A stretch of DNA of 43,065 bases from JAFCCL01 sp041645325 (GTDB taxonomy: Archaea; Iainarchaeota; Iainarchaeia; Iainarchaeales; GCA-2688035). Positions 1-7,434 of this stretch are shown here, piece after piece (position 1 is the first letter of the stretch; each line of letters begins with the position of its first letter). The stretch lies in NCBI GenBank assembly GCA_041645325.1, contig JBAZQI010000006.1, positions 1 through 43,065 of the forward strand, read 5' to 3'. The translations under genes were made by a program, and so were the position numbers. The notes beneath the pieces were generated by a model, which made no database searches, was not told the DNA's origin, and saw nothing but the letters and a program-made list of their open reading frames with translations.

Positions 1-855
1 GAAGATGAGGATTCTTCCGAAGGGAATGTTAAATTGCATGATGGCAAGGGCAGCCGGCAAGCAGAAACAAAAAAGGGCAGTGTTATCACTGTTAAAATTA
101 CTGCGAAAAATATTTTGGTCGGAATAATAGTTTTACTGTTAATTTGGAATACTGCCGCTGTTTTCAGTTTGGGCGCACAAATTAACACATTAAACCAAAA
201 TCTGTTGCTTGCAAATGGCAATTTGGGCAATGTTGGAAACAACCTTGTGCCCTCTGGCGGAGATTCCGCAAATGATGCCGCGCCCTCAGGAACAGGAAAC
301 AACAACCAGGGCCAGCCTTTGGCGATTACTGCCCGCGCTGATGATGACCCGGTCCTTGGCTCCAAAGACGCGCCTGTGGAAATAATTGAATTTTCGGATT
401 TCCAATGCCCTTTTTGCGGAAAATTTTTCTCTGAAACCCTGCCCCTGCTAAAGCAAAAATACATTGGCAGCGGCAAGGCAAAAATTGTTTTCAGGGATTT
501 TCCTCTGGGATTCCATCAGTTTGCGCAAAAAGCATCCGAGGCAAGCGAATGCGCTGATGAGCAGGGCAAATACTGGGAAATGCACGACAAAATTTTTGAA
601 AACCAGGGCTCTTTGGATACGGCAAGCCTGAAAAAATATGCCCAGGAAATAGGGCTTGATGCTGTAAAGTTCAACGCCTGCCTGGATTCGGGGAAATTTG
701 CTTCCGAGGTGCAGAAAGACCTTGCCGACGGCCAGAGTTATGGCGTTTCCGGGACACCAAGCTTTTTTATTAATGGAATCACCGTTGTGGGTGCCCAGCC
801 GTTCAGCGTTTTTGAGCAGATTATTGAAAGCGAACTTGCGAAGGCGGCAAAATGA
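1..855 (+). CDS. DsbA-like membrane-anchored thioredoxin-fold protein (5' end off the window)
   Basis: Likely disulfide oxidoreductase acting outside the membrane. Seen: the frame is open from base 1, so the true start is probably upstream; the first in-window start codon is TTG at 34. A charged N-terminus is followed by one membrane segment (ILVGIIVLLLIWNTAAVF), a Gly/Asn/Ser-rich linker, and a DsbA-type domain with the active-site motif CPFC in FSDFQCPFCGKFF and the cis-Pro motif GTPSFF near the C-terminus. Known: this layout matches bacterial and archaeal DsbA/Com1-like proteins (Thioredoxin_4). Its stop overlaps the start of the next gene (ATGA), so it heads or continues the metal/redox operon. 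Inferred role: forming or isomerising disulfides, perhaps in the Cys-rich secreted proteins encoded just downstream. Confidence 0.88.
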   Translation, partial: EDEDSSEGNVKLHDGKGSRQAETKKGSVITVKITAKNILVGIIVLLLIWNTAAVFSLGAQINTLNQNLLLANGNLGNVGNNLVPSGGDSANDAAPSGTGNNNQGQPLAITARADDDPVLGSKDAPVEIIEFSDFQCPFCGKFFSETLPLLKQKYIGSGKAKIVFRDFPLGFHQFAQKASEASECADEQGKYWEMHDKIFENQGSLDTASLKKYAQEIGLDAVKFNACLDSGKFASEVQKDLADGQSYGVSGTPSFFINGITVVGAQPFSVFEQIIESELAKAAK

Positions 856-1310
856 AACTTTGGATTCCAATTATTTTGTTTGCGGGAATTGTTATTTTAA
901 GCGGCTGTGTTTCAAACGCAGCAGAAGCCCCAAACGGTTCGGGAAACAATTCAACCGCGCAAAACACAATCTCTGTCCCCTTGAATAGTGTTGGCACAAA
1001 TGCAAAATGGCTTGAATATGAATCAGGGGGCATAAAAATAAGGTTTTTTGCGGTAAAGGCAAGCGACGGCAGCATAAAAACCGCCTTTGATGCTTGCGAT
1101 GTTTGCTATGTGAAGAAAAAAGGCTACAGGCAGGAAGGAAACTTTATGGTCTGCAACAACTGCGGAAAGCGTTTTGCAATTGACAGCCTTGGAACCGAAA
1201 ACAAAAATCCCGGCGGCTGCTGGCCAGGCTACCTGCCAAATAAAATTGTCGGAGATTCTGTTGTAATTGAAAAAGCCGATTTGGAGAATGGCGGATGGAA
1301 GTTTGCATGA
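852..1310 (+). CDS. DUF2318-like secreted lipoprotein
   Basis: The N-terminus is a lipoprotein signal peptide ending in the lipobox LSGC, so the mature protein should be anchored outside the membrane. The C-terminal half has a compact Cys pattern: CDVCY, then MVCNNCGKRFAID, then NPGGCWPGYLP. This resembles the DUF2318 domain, which occurs next to iron/copper transport genes in bacteria; metal binding is inferred from the two CxxC pairs. The start was chosen because its ATG overlaps the upstream TGA (ATGA), a pattern repeated through this operon. It sits between a DsbA-like protein and further Cys-rich proteins, which suggests extracytoplasmic metal or disulfide handling. Confidence 0.8.
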   Translation: MKLWIPIILFAGIVILSGCVSNAAEAPNGSGNNSTAQNTISVPLNSVGTNAKWLEYESGGIKIRFFAVKASDGSIKTAFDACDVCYVKKKGYRQEGNFMVCNNCGKRFAIDSLGTENKNPGGCWPGYLPNKIVGDSVVIEKADLENGGWKFA

Positions 1311-1723
1311 GGGCGGCATTTGCGTTGTCAATTGCATTGGCGGTTGCCGCCATTTTTGGACTTGCTTCAGTTTCTTTTCCGGGCCAAAACCAGCAAGCAG
1401 GGCTTTTTTTCCTGCAGGGCCAACAGGCAGGGCGGCAATTGACCTTTGAAGAAAGAAGGGGGAATATTTTAAATGAGCTTTCAGAAGCAATAAATGACGC
1501 AAAGCTTGAAGGAAAATACGGCTGCTGCATTGAGCCTCCGTGCACAATGTGCTATCTTGGCGAATGGATTTGGGATGACGGTTACTGCAGGTGCGATGAG
1601 ATGATTGCAAAGGGCGAATTTGACAAGGTTTGCCCGCAATGCAAAAAAGGCCTTGAGGAAGGAAAATGCGTTTCAGGCACAGGAAAAACAGAGGAATGCC
1701 TGCTTCCGGAGGACCTTGCATGA
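1307..1723 (+). CDS. Secreted cysteine-rich protein, family not recognised
   Basis: The start at 1307 forms an ATGA overlap with the preceding stop and gives a clean signal peptide (MRAAFALSIALAVAAIFGLA); an in-frame ATG four codons earlier is less likely. The mature part is short, with a dense Cys pattern: YGCCIEPPCTMCYLG, then YCRCDEMIA, then VCPQCKKGLEEGKC. The spacing suggests a small metal-binding or disulfide-stabilised domain. I do not recognise a named family. The next gene encodes a shorter paralogue with the same order (C-x2-C, IW, C-x-C, IA, EF-x-K, CP-x-CK), so the pair arose by duplication. Context (DsbA-like protein, HMA chaperone, CopA) favours heavy-metal binding or delivery. 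Confidence 0.7.
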   Translation: MRAAFALSIALAVAAIFGLASVSFPGQNQQAGLFFLQGQQAGRQLTFEERRGNILNELSEAINDAKLEGKYGCCIEPPCTMCYLGEWIWDDGYCRCDEMIAKGEFDKVCPQCKKGLEEGKCVSGTGKTEECLLPEDLA

Positions 1724-1926
1724 TGAAAAAAGCAAATTTTGCCGCCGGGGGAATGCGTTGCACAAGCTGTGCAATTGCAATCTGGAGCAACCCGGCCTGT
1801 GATTGCAGCAGGATAATTGCTGTGGCCGAATTTGGCAAGGCCTGCCCGGAATGCAAGGATGCGCTTGAGCGCGCAAAGCAAATTCCAAAAACAGGGCTTG
1901 AATGCAAAACTAATGGGTGTTTTTAG
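1720..1926 (+). CDS. Small cysteine-rich protein, paralogue of the preceding gene
   Basis: About 68 residues beginning MMKKANF; the ATG at 1720 overlaps the upstream TGA. Seen motifs: MRCTSC, IWSNPACDC, FGKACPECKDALE and a Cys-containing C-terminus. Aligned by eye, the C-x2-C, IW, C-x-C, EF-x-K-x-CP-x-CK order matches the preceding protein, but there is no signal peptide here, so this copy may act in the cytoplasm. No named family recognised. A metallothionein-like or metal-relay role is inference from the Cys content and the neighbouring HMA protein and CopA. An ATG further upstream in frame (1666) would extend it inside the previous gene and is rejected. Confidence 0.6.
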   Translation: MMKKANFAAGGMRCTSCAIAIWSNPACDCSRIIAVAEFGKACPECKDALERAKQIPKTGLECKTNGCF

Positions 1927-1962
1927 CGGATTGGGTGTGAAAAGGGACAAGACAAAAATTTT

Positions 1963-1967
1963 GGAGG
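1963..1967 (+). promoter_or_regulatory. Ribosome binding site of the HMA protein
   Basis: GGAGG lies seven bases before the ATG at 1975. It is one of the clearer Shine-Dalgarno sites in the window and fixes the start of the HMA protein, which unlike its upstream neighbours does not overlap the preceding stop. Confidence 0.7.
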
Positions 1968-1974
1968 AAAAATT

Positions 1975-2199
1975 ATGTTAAGCGAATTCAAGGTTTCGGG
2001 AATACATTGCAAAAGCTGCATTGCCCTTATAAAAATGAACATAGAGGAACTTCCGGGCATAGCAGATATTGCAACAGACGACAAAAACAATATTGTGCGC
2101 GTTAACTTTGACCAAAGCGCAACAGACGCCAAAAGCATCATCGGAAAGATAGAGTCAGGCGGATATAAGGCAGCCGAATGCAAGAACAAGGGAAAATAA
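1975..2199 (+). CDS. copZ: Heavy-metal-associated (HMA) domain metallochaperone, CopZ-like
   Basis: A 74-residue single HMA domain, the usual CopZ/Atx1 size. The metal-binding loop is GIHCKSC near residues 9-15, followed by the expected beta-alpha-beta-beta-alpha-beta length and a C-terminal IIGKIESGGYKA helix. CopZ-type proteins bind Cu(I) through the two Cys and pass it to the N-terminal HMA domain of CopA, encoded about 1.2 kb downstream (GMHCASC). Copper is the most likely metal, but the sequence alone does not exclude Hg, Ag or Zn. A strong ribosome binding site sits seven bases upstream. Confidence 0.88.
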   Translation: MLSEFKVSGIHCKSCIALIKMNIEELPGIADIATDDKNNIVRVNFDQSATDAKSIIGKIESGGYKAAECKNKGK

Positions 2200-2213
2200 T
2201 GGCGCAATCCGCG

Positions 2214-2225
2214 ATATATTTAAAA
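2214..2225 (+). promoter_or_regulatory. TATA-like promoter of the ArsR-family gene
   Basis: The A/T-rich run ATATATTTAAAA is centred about 35 bases before the ATG at 2255. This is an archaeal TATA position giving a near-leaderless mRNA. It indicates that the regulator, the one-TM protein and CopA can be transcribed separately from the upstream Cys-rich genes. Confidence 0.65.
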
Positions 2226-2245
2226 ACTTGAGCAATCATTCAAGT
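2226..2245. promoter_or_regulatory. Inverted-repeat operator, probably of the ArsR-family repressor
   Basis: ACTTGA and TCAAGT form a perfect 6-bp inverted repeat separated by 8 bases, directly abutting the TATA box and lying just before the ATG. ArsR/SmtB-family repressors bind inverted repeats of this size around the promoter, so autoregulation is a reasonable inference: a bound dimer would block TBP/TFB or RNA polymerase until metal binds. Confidence 0.6.
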
Positions 2246-2254
2246 ATTAACTGT

Positions 2255-2596
2255 ATGGCTCTCAAGGAAAATCCGGAAACTGACAAGAAAATATTGCGGT
2301 TTTTTTCCGCAATGGCAGACCCCACAAGGCTGCGCATTTTGCTTAGCATTATGGATGGGCCGAAAACGGTAAATGGAATATATGCTGCCGTTGGCAAGGG
2401 AAAAATGACGCTTTCCGCGATTTCCCACCAGCTAAAGCAGCTTGAGCAGGCGGGCGTTGTGCAATTCGATAAAAACGGGAGAGAAAAGGCATTTAGGCTG
2501 TCAAAGGGCTTTTGCTGGTGCATCCTGCGCGATGCCTACAGGCATTTTGGCAGTGATTGTGATTGCGCCGAGTGCGCAAAGATAAAGAAAAAATGA
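2255..2596 (+). CDS. ArsR/SmtB-family winged-helix metal-responsive regulator
   Basis: 113 residues with the ArsR signature ADPTRLRILLSI, a recognition helix around SAISHQLKQLEQAGVV and a wing (DKNGREKAF). Start ATG 2255 is chosen over an in-frame TTG at 2228 because it is placed properly behind the TATA box and inverted repeat. The C-terminus carries a Cys cluster, FCWC then CDCAEC, which is a plausible metal-sensing site; ArsR-family sensors often use Cys in helices 3 or 5. It probably represses its own promoter and the downstream genes up to CopA. Which metal it senses cannot be read from sequence. Confidence 0.87.
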   Translation: MALKENPETDKKILRFFSAMADPTRLRILLSIMDGPKTVNGIYAAVGKGKMTLSAISHQLKQLEQAGVVQFDKNGREKAFRLSKGFCWCILRDAYRHFGSDCDCAECAKIKKK

Positions 2597-3414
2597 ATAT
2601 AATTTTCGGCAAGGGTGGTGTTATTTTGTCCGGTGAAAAAGCATGGATTTCGGGTGAAAAATATTCAATTCTGATAGTGATAGCCATCATAGCTGTTGTG
2701 GGGATGGTTTATTTTGTTTTTGAGGGAAACAGTGCCGGAATGGACCCTATTGGCAAAAAAGAAACGGCCGCTTTCAACGGCATGCAGCTAAAGCTTGCTT
2801 TCAATGATGGCAATGAAGCCAAAGTGTTTGCCCTTGCATCAAATAATGCGCTTGCAAAGTACGCTGCAATGGAAGGAAACCCAGTTCCTGAAGAGGATTC
2901 CATGGTTATTGGCGCAACAGAGGCGGACACTATGAAATCAGAAAATATTTTTTTGCAGCCAGGCGATAGGCTCATAGGCTTTTTTGGGCTGAATCCAACA
3001 GTCGAGGGTGTGCTTGCTGAAACCGGGACTCCATTGGATTATTTCCACTTTTTGAGCCCCCTGGGATTCAGCGCTGTGAACGCGTACAATGGCCTGGTTT
3101 TCATTAAAATGTCCGGCGAAGAGCCGAAGCTTTTTGTATCATTCTTGCCCGGCGGAAAAATTCCTGCGCCCAAGCTGGCTGAAGGCAGCCTTGATGGCTA
3201 TGAAGAGCATGTCATTGTTGGCAAGAAGTTTTACCCGATTATTATCGGCTCTGGAGAAGCGGCGTTGATGCGGAAAGAAAAGGTATTCAACGAAATTGGC
3301 GATTCTTTCGAAAAATTTGGCCAGCGTTTTATTGTGGCTGGAATAATGGAAAAAACAGGCTCTGCGTTTGACTTTGCTCACTTTGTGCCGTTTGGCGAGG
3401 GCCAGTTGCAGTGA
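2593..3414 (+). CDS. Single-pass membrane protein of unknown function in the metal operon
   Basis: The ATG at 2593 overlaps the regulator's TGA (ATGA). About 273 residues: short cytoplasmic N-terminus, one hydrophobic segment (YSILIVIAIIAVVGMVYFVF), then a soluble, probably external domain without Cys. Two related hydrophobic stretches (LDYFHFLSPLG and FDFAHFVPFGEG) suggest a possible internal repeat. I do not recognise the family. Its position between the ArsR regulator and CopA suggests an accessory role in metal export or resistance; that is inference from context only. Confidence 0.7.
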   Translation: MNIIFGKGGVILSGEKAWISGEKYSILIVIAIIAVVGMVYFVFEGNSAGMDPIGKKETAAFNGMQLKLAFNDGNEAKVFALASNNALAKYAAMEGNPVPEEDSMVIGATEADTMKSENIFLQPGDRLIGFFGLNPTVEGVLAETGTPLDYFHFLSPLGFSAVNAYNGLVFIKMSGEEPKLFVSFLPGGKIPAPKLAEGSLDGYEEHVIVGKKFYPIIIGSGEAALMRKEKVFNEIGDSFEKFGQRFIVAGIMEKTGSAFDFAHFVPFGEGQLQ

Positions 3415-3424
3415 AGGTGATATC

Positions 3425-5617
3425 ATGAAGAAAGCTACGTTGTATGTAAGCGGGATGCATTGCGCAAGCTGTTCCATAATCATCAGCAAAGCCCTGTTAA
3501 AAAAAGAGGGCGTGAAGGATGCGAATGTAAATTTTTCCACTTCAAAGGCAACAGTTGAATTTGATGAAACGAAGATTAAGGAAGAAGGGCTTATTGCCGC
3601 TGTTAAGGGCGCGGGCTATGGCGCTTCGCTTGCCTTGCCAGGGGCAAATGCGGAAAAGCAGGCTGATTTTCAGAAAAAGGAAACTGCCAAAATCAGGGCT
3701 GCTTTTTTGGTGAGCGTGCTTTTTGCCGTCCCTGCCTTCATTATCGGAATGGTGCTAATGCCGCTTGGCATGGAAATCCCTTATGCGGAGTTCATCCTCT
3801 TTTTGCTTGCAACTCCGGTGCAATTCATAATAGGAAAGCAATTCTACCTGGGAATGTGGGCGTCTCTCAAGAACAAAGCAGGCAGCATGGACACCCTTAT
3901 TGCAATCGGCACAACCTCAGCCTACGCGCTGAGCGTTTACAATATGCTGTTTGACCCTGCTGTCGGACAGTATTTTGAGGTTTCAACAATCCTCATTACT
4001 TTGGTAATTCTGGGAAAGTGGCTTGAGGCAATAGCAAAGAGCAGGACTGGCGATGCCATAAAGAAGCTGATGAACCTTTCGCCAAAAACCGCGATTGTAA
4101 TCAGGAACGGCTCTGAGATGGAGATTCCTGTTGACAATGTTTTGCTGGGCGACATAATTCTGGTAAAGCCAGGCGAGCGCATTGCGGTTGACGGGGCAAT
4201 AATTGAAGGCTATTCCTCAATTGACGAAAGCATGATAACAGGCGAAAGCATGCCTGTTGAGAAAAAAGCCGGTGACACTGTTACAGGCGGAACAATCAAC
4301 AAAAACGGGACATTCAAATTTAAGGCAACAAAAATAGGGGAAAACACGACCCTGGCGCACATCATCAGGCTCATTGACGAGGCCCAGGGGAGAAAGGCGC
4401 CGATTCAAAGGTATGCCGATTTGATTTCAGGCTACTTTGTGCCTGCTGTAATACTGATAGCAATAGCGACTTTTGCGGCATGGTACTTTGTTTTCGGCAT
4501 GGGCTTTGCCTTCAGCCTGCTGACAAGCGTTGCGGTGCTTGTGATAGCCTGTCCCTGCGCTTTGGGCCTGGCTACGCCAACAGCCATAATGGTCGGAACA
4601 GGAATGGGCGCAAAGCACGGCATTCTCATTAAAGGCGGCGATGCGCTTGAAACAGCACACAAGCTCAAGTTTGTAATCTTTGACAAGACAGGCACAATAA
4701 CAAAAGGCGTTCCTGAAGTGACAAATGTGGTTCAGGCTGGAAAAATGAGTGCGCAAAAAGTGCTTGAGATAGCTGCAAGCCTTGAAAGGGCTTCAGAGCA
4801 CCCGCTTGCAGACGCAATAGTGGAAAAGGCAAGGCAGGAAAAGGCAAAGCTTGTTGAGCCAAAGCATTTCAAGGCAATTCCAGGGCATGGCATACAGGCA
4901 GAGCTGAACGGGAAAAAATATTTCCTTGGCAATGCAAAGCTCATGGCAAAGCAGGGAATCAGCGTTTCCGGGCTAAAGGCGGGGGTTGAGGCGCTTGAAG
5001 CAGAAGGAAAAACAGTCATGTTCCTTGCGGATTCAAAGCAGGCGCTTGGAACAATTGCCGCGGCTGATGCAATAAAAGAAACATCAAAAGACGCAGTGGC
5101 GGCATTGCAGAAGCTTGGCGTGCAGGTTTATATGATAACAGGCGACAATGAGCGCACTGCAAAGGCAATTGCATCACAGGCAGGCATAACAAACGTGTTT
5201 GCTGAAGTGCTTCCAGAGGACAAGGCAAATTATGTCAAGAAACTGCAGGAAAATGGCAAGGTGGCAATGGTTGGAGACGGCATCAATGATGCGCCTGCAC
5301 TTGCGCAGGCTGACATTGGCATTGCCATGGGCAGTGGCACGGATGTCGCAATGGAAACAGGAAACATTGTTTTAATGCAGAACAATTTGCAGGATGTGCC
5401 AAAAGCAATCAGGCTCAGCAGGCTGACAATCGGCAAAATAAAGCAAAACATGTTCTGGGCGCTTGTCTACAACGCAATAGGCATTCCGATTGCGGCGGGC
5501 GCTCTGTACCTGCCCTTTGGCATTTTGCTGTCGCCGATTGTCGCAGGCGCGGCAATGGCCCTGAGTTCCGTGTCCGTGGTGACAAACTCGCTTCTCCTGC
5601 GCAGGCACAGGCTCTGA
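3425..5617 (+). CDS. copA: Copper-exporting P-type ATPase (P1B-1), CopA
   Basis: 730 residues, a normal CopA length with one N-terminal HMA domain (GMHCASC, Cys 13 and 16). Seen in order: several membrane helices, the actuator motif TGES, the Cu(I)-site helix CPC in IACPCALGLATPT (about residue 375), the phosphorylation motif DKTGT (about residue 420), the nucleotide-domain motif SEHPLADAI, and the hinge GDGINDAPAL. CPC plus these motifs define P1B-1 Cu(I)/Ag(I) exporters, which pump metal out using ATP. The ATG at 3425 follows a GGTGAT ribosome binding site; the longer frame beginning at 3368 overlaps the previous gene and is not preferred. It ends the metal operon. Confidence 0.96.
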   Translation: MKKATLYVSGMHCASCSIIISKALLKKEGVKDANVNFSTSKATVEFDETKIKEEGLIAAVKGAGYGASLALPGANAEKQADFQKKETAKIRAAFLVSVLFAVPAFIIGMVLMPLGMEIPYAEFILFLLATPVQFIIGKQFYLGMWASLKNKAGSMDTLIAIGTTSAYALSVYNMLFDPAVGQYFEVSTILITLVILGKWLEAIAKSRTGDAIKKLMNLSPKTAIVIRNGSEMEIPVDNVLLGDIILVKPGERIAVDGAIIEGYSSIDESMITGESMPVEKKAGDTVTGGTINKNGTFKFKATKIGENTTLAHIIRLIDEAQGRKAPIQRYADLISGYFVPAVILIAIATFAAWYFVFGMGFAFSLLTSVAVLVIACPCALGLATPTAIMVGTGMGAKHGILIKGGDALETAHKLKFVIFDKTGTITKGVPEVTNVVQAGKMSAQKVLEIAASLERASEHPLADAIVEKARQEKAKLVEPKHFKAIPGHGIQAELNGKKYFLGNAKLMAKQGISVSGLKAGVEALEAEGKTVMFLADSKQALGTIAAADAIKETSKDAVAALQKLGVQVYMITGDNERTAKAIASQAGITNVFAEVLPEDKANYVKKLQENGKVAMVGDGINDAPALAQADIGIAMGSGTDVAMETGNIVLMQNNLQDVPKAIRLSRLTIGKIKQNMFWALVYNAIGIPIAAGALYLPFGILLSPIVAGAAMALSSVSVVTNSLLLRRHRL

Positions 5618-5653
5618 AAAGCAATGGTTCAAAGCTCAAACGATTATTCCAAA

Positions 5654-5665
5654 GGTTTAAATTTG
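5654..5665 (+). promoter_or_regulatory. TATA-like promoter of the HAD-YvcK gene
   Basis: GGTTTAAATTTG is centred about 29 bases before the ATG at 5688, an archaeal TATA placement that implies a very short leader. It separates this gene from the metal operon, which ends at 5617. Confidence 0.6.
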
Positions 5666-5687
5666 CTTTTTCCATTCATATCTTCTG

Positions 5688-7391
5688 ATGGTAAAGGTAA
5701 AAGCCGTTTTTTTTGACCTGGATGACACGCTGTTTGACTGCTCGGGCTCAATTGTTGAGAACGCGAGAAAGAGGGCGGCAAAGGCAATGGTTGAAGCAGG
5801 GCTGCCTTGTTCTGCATGGAGGGCTTACAAGATGCAGGTAAGGCTTTTCAAAAAGCTTGGGCCGATGGAAGACATTTTTGACAGGATGTGCGACAGCTTT
5901 GGCATTTCAAAGGACGAAAAGCGCAGGATTGTGAAGGCCGGCTTCAAGGCCTACAACAGCGACGAGGTTGAAAACATCTCGCTTTACCCCGGCGTCCTTG
6001 AAACTCTTGATGCGCTGAAAAAAAAGGGCGTAAAGCTTGTGCTGATAACAAGCGGCATCCACGAAAGGCAGGCAAAAAAAATCAGGATTCTCGGCCTTGA
6101 AAAAAAATTTGACCTTATCCTGATTCACGACATTGAAAGGGACCAGAGCAAGTTCGGCGAGTTCAGGCGCGCGATGAAGCAGCTGCGGCTTTCGCCCGGA
6201 AACATTATTGTGGTGGGCGACAAGGTTTCAAGCGAAATCAAGATGGCCAACAAGCTTGGCATGGCAAGTGTCAGGATTCTCAGGGGCAGGTTTTCAAAAA
6301 TAAAGCCCAGGAACGAGCTTGAAGAGCCGGATTATTCAATAGGGGAAATTTCCGAGGTCTTGCCGCTGCTTAAAAAAGCCGGTGCCTGCAAGGCAAAGGA
6401 ATCAGGCTTAAGGGTTGTTGCAATAGGCGGAGGCACAGGGCTTCCAAGCGTGCTTCAGGCCCTGAAGGATTACACGAAGAACATAACCGCAATAGTCACG
6501 GTGACGGATTCAGGGCGAAGCAGCGGCAGGCTCAGGGAAGAATTCAGGATTCCGGCGCCCGGGGATTTGCGGAACTGCCTTCTGGCTTTAAGCGAATCAG
6601 AAAAGCTCATGTTTGACCTGTTCAATTACAGGTTTGAGGGCAAGATGCTCAAGGACATGAGCTTTGGAAACCTGCTCATAGTTGCATTGGCAAAAACAAC
6701 AGGCAGCTTCATGAACGGGGTGAAGGCCGCGGGCAAAATCCTTGCAATCAAGGGCGCTGTTTTGCCTGCAACAGCGCAAAGCGTCCATGTTTGCTCAGAG
6801 CTTGCCGACGGCACCCTTTTTTGCAACGAAGATGCCCTTATTCAAAGGAACATAGAGCCCGCAAGGCTGGCTGAGAGGGCACCCATAAAAAGGGTTTTTT
6901 TGAAGCCCGAGGCAAAAATCCTTCCCGAGGCGAGAAAGGCAATCCTTGAGGCAGACCTTGTAGTGCTTGGCCCGGGGAGCCTTTACACCAGCGTTATAAC
7001 AAACCTTTTGGCCAAGGGAATGGCAGAGGCGATAAGGAAAAGCGGCGCAAAAAAGGTTTACGTTGCCAATGTGATGACCCAGGTGAACCAGACCCATGGC
7101 TTCACCTTGTCAAGGCACGTCAAAGAAATTGAAAAGTATCTTGGAAAGGGCGTCCTTGATTTTGTGTTATTCAACACAAGGAGGCCTGCCAAGGGCGTTC
7201 TTGAAAGATACAGGGCTGCGCAAAGTTTTTTTGTTGAAAACGATTTGCCGAAAAAAAACGGAAAGCCTGTGCCAGTCGGCGCTGACATAATAGAAAAACC
7301 CCCTATTTTTTCAAAAAAATCAAGCAAGCAGCAGCTTTTGAGGCATGATTCAAAAAAGCTCGGAAGGGTCCTGATTGGGCTTGTTTCCTAA
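5688..7391 (+). CDS. HAD hydrolase fused to a YvcK/GlmR (CofD-like) domain
   Basis: 567 residues in two domains. Residues 1 to about 230 are a HAD-superfamily phosphatase: FDLDDTLFD (Asp 10 and 12), a motif II region (LVLITSGIHERQ) and motif III/IV (GDKVSSEIKMANKLGM). From about residue 240 a YvcK/CofD-like domain begins with VVAIGGGTGLPSVL and continues with VTVTDSGRSSGRLR, PAPGDLRNCL, NLLIVAL and LGPGSLYTSVITNLL. YvcK/GlmR proteins bind UDP-sugars and regulate central metabolism and envelope synthesis in bacteria; CofD relatives transfer phospho-lactate in F420 synthesis. The GGGTG and TDSGRSSG motifs fit YvcK better. The continuous frame across both domains is unusual. The substrate of the HAD half is unknown. 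Confidence 0.88.
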   Translation: MVKVKAVFFDLDDTLFDCSGSIVENARKRAAKAMVEAGLPCSAWRAYKMQVRLFKKLGPMEDIFDRMCDSFGISKDEKRRIVKAGFKAYNSDEVENISLYPGVLETLDALKKKGVKLVLITSGIHERQAKKIRILGLEKKFDLILIHDIERDQSKFGEFRRAMKQLRLSPGNIIVVGDKVSSEIKMANKLGMASVRILRGRFSKIKPRNELEEPDYSIGEISEVLPLLKKAGACKAKESGLRVVAIGGGTGLPSVLQALKDYTKNITAIVTVTDSGRSSGRLREEFRIPAPGDLRNCLLALSESEKLMFDLFNYRFEGKMLKDMSFGNLLIVALAKTTGSFMNGVKAAGKILAIKGAVLPATAQSVHVCSELADGTLFCNEDALIQRNIEPARLAERAPIKRVFLKPEAKILPEARKAILEADLVVLGPGSLYTSVITNLLAKGMAEAIRKSGAKKVYVANVMTQVNQTHGFTLSRHVKEIEKYLGKGVLDFVLFNTRRPAKGVLERYRAAQSFFVENDLPKKNGKPVPVGADIIEKPPIFSKKSSKQQLLRHDSKKLGRVLIGLVS

Positions 7392-7434
7392 AACATTGCC
7401 TGTTTGCAGGCTTGGGCTTAAGTGAAAGCCTTGC

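Noticed and set aside
1023..1907. A 294-codon minus-strand frame opposite the Cys-rich genes
   Set aside because: Shadow of three overlapping plus-strand genes with clear signal peptides and ATGA couplings.
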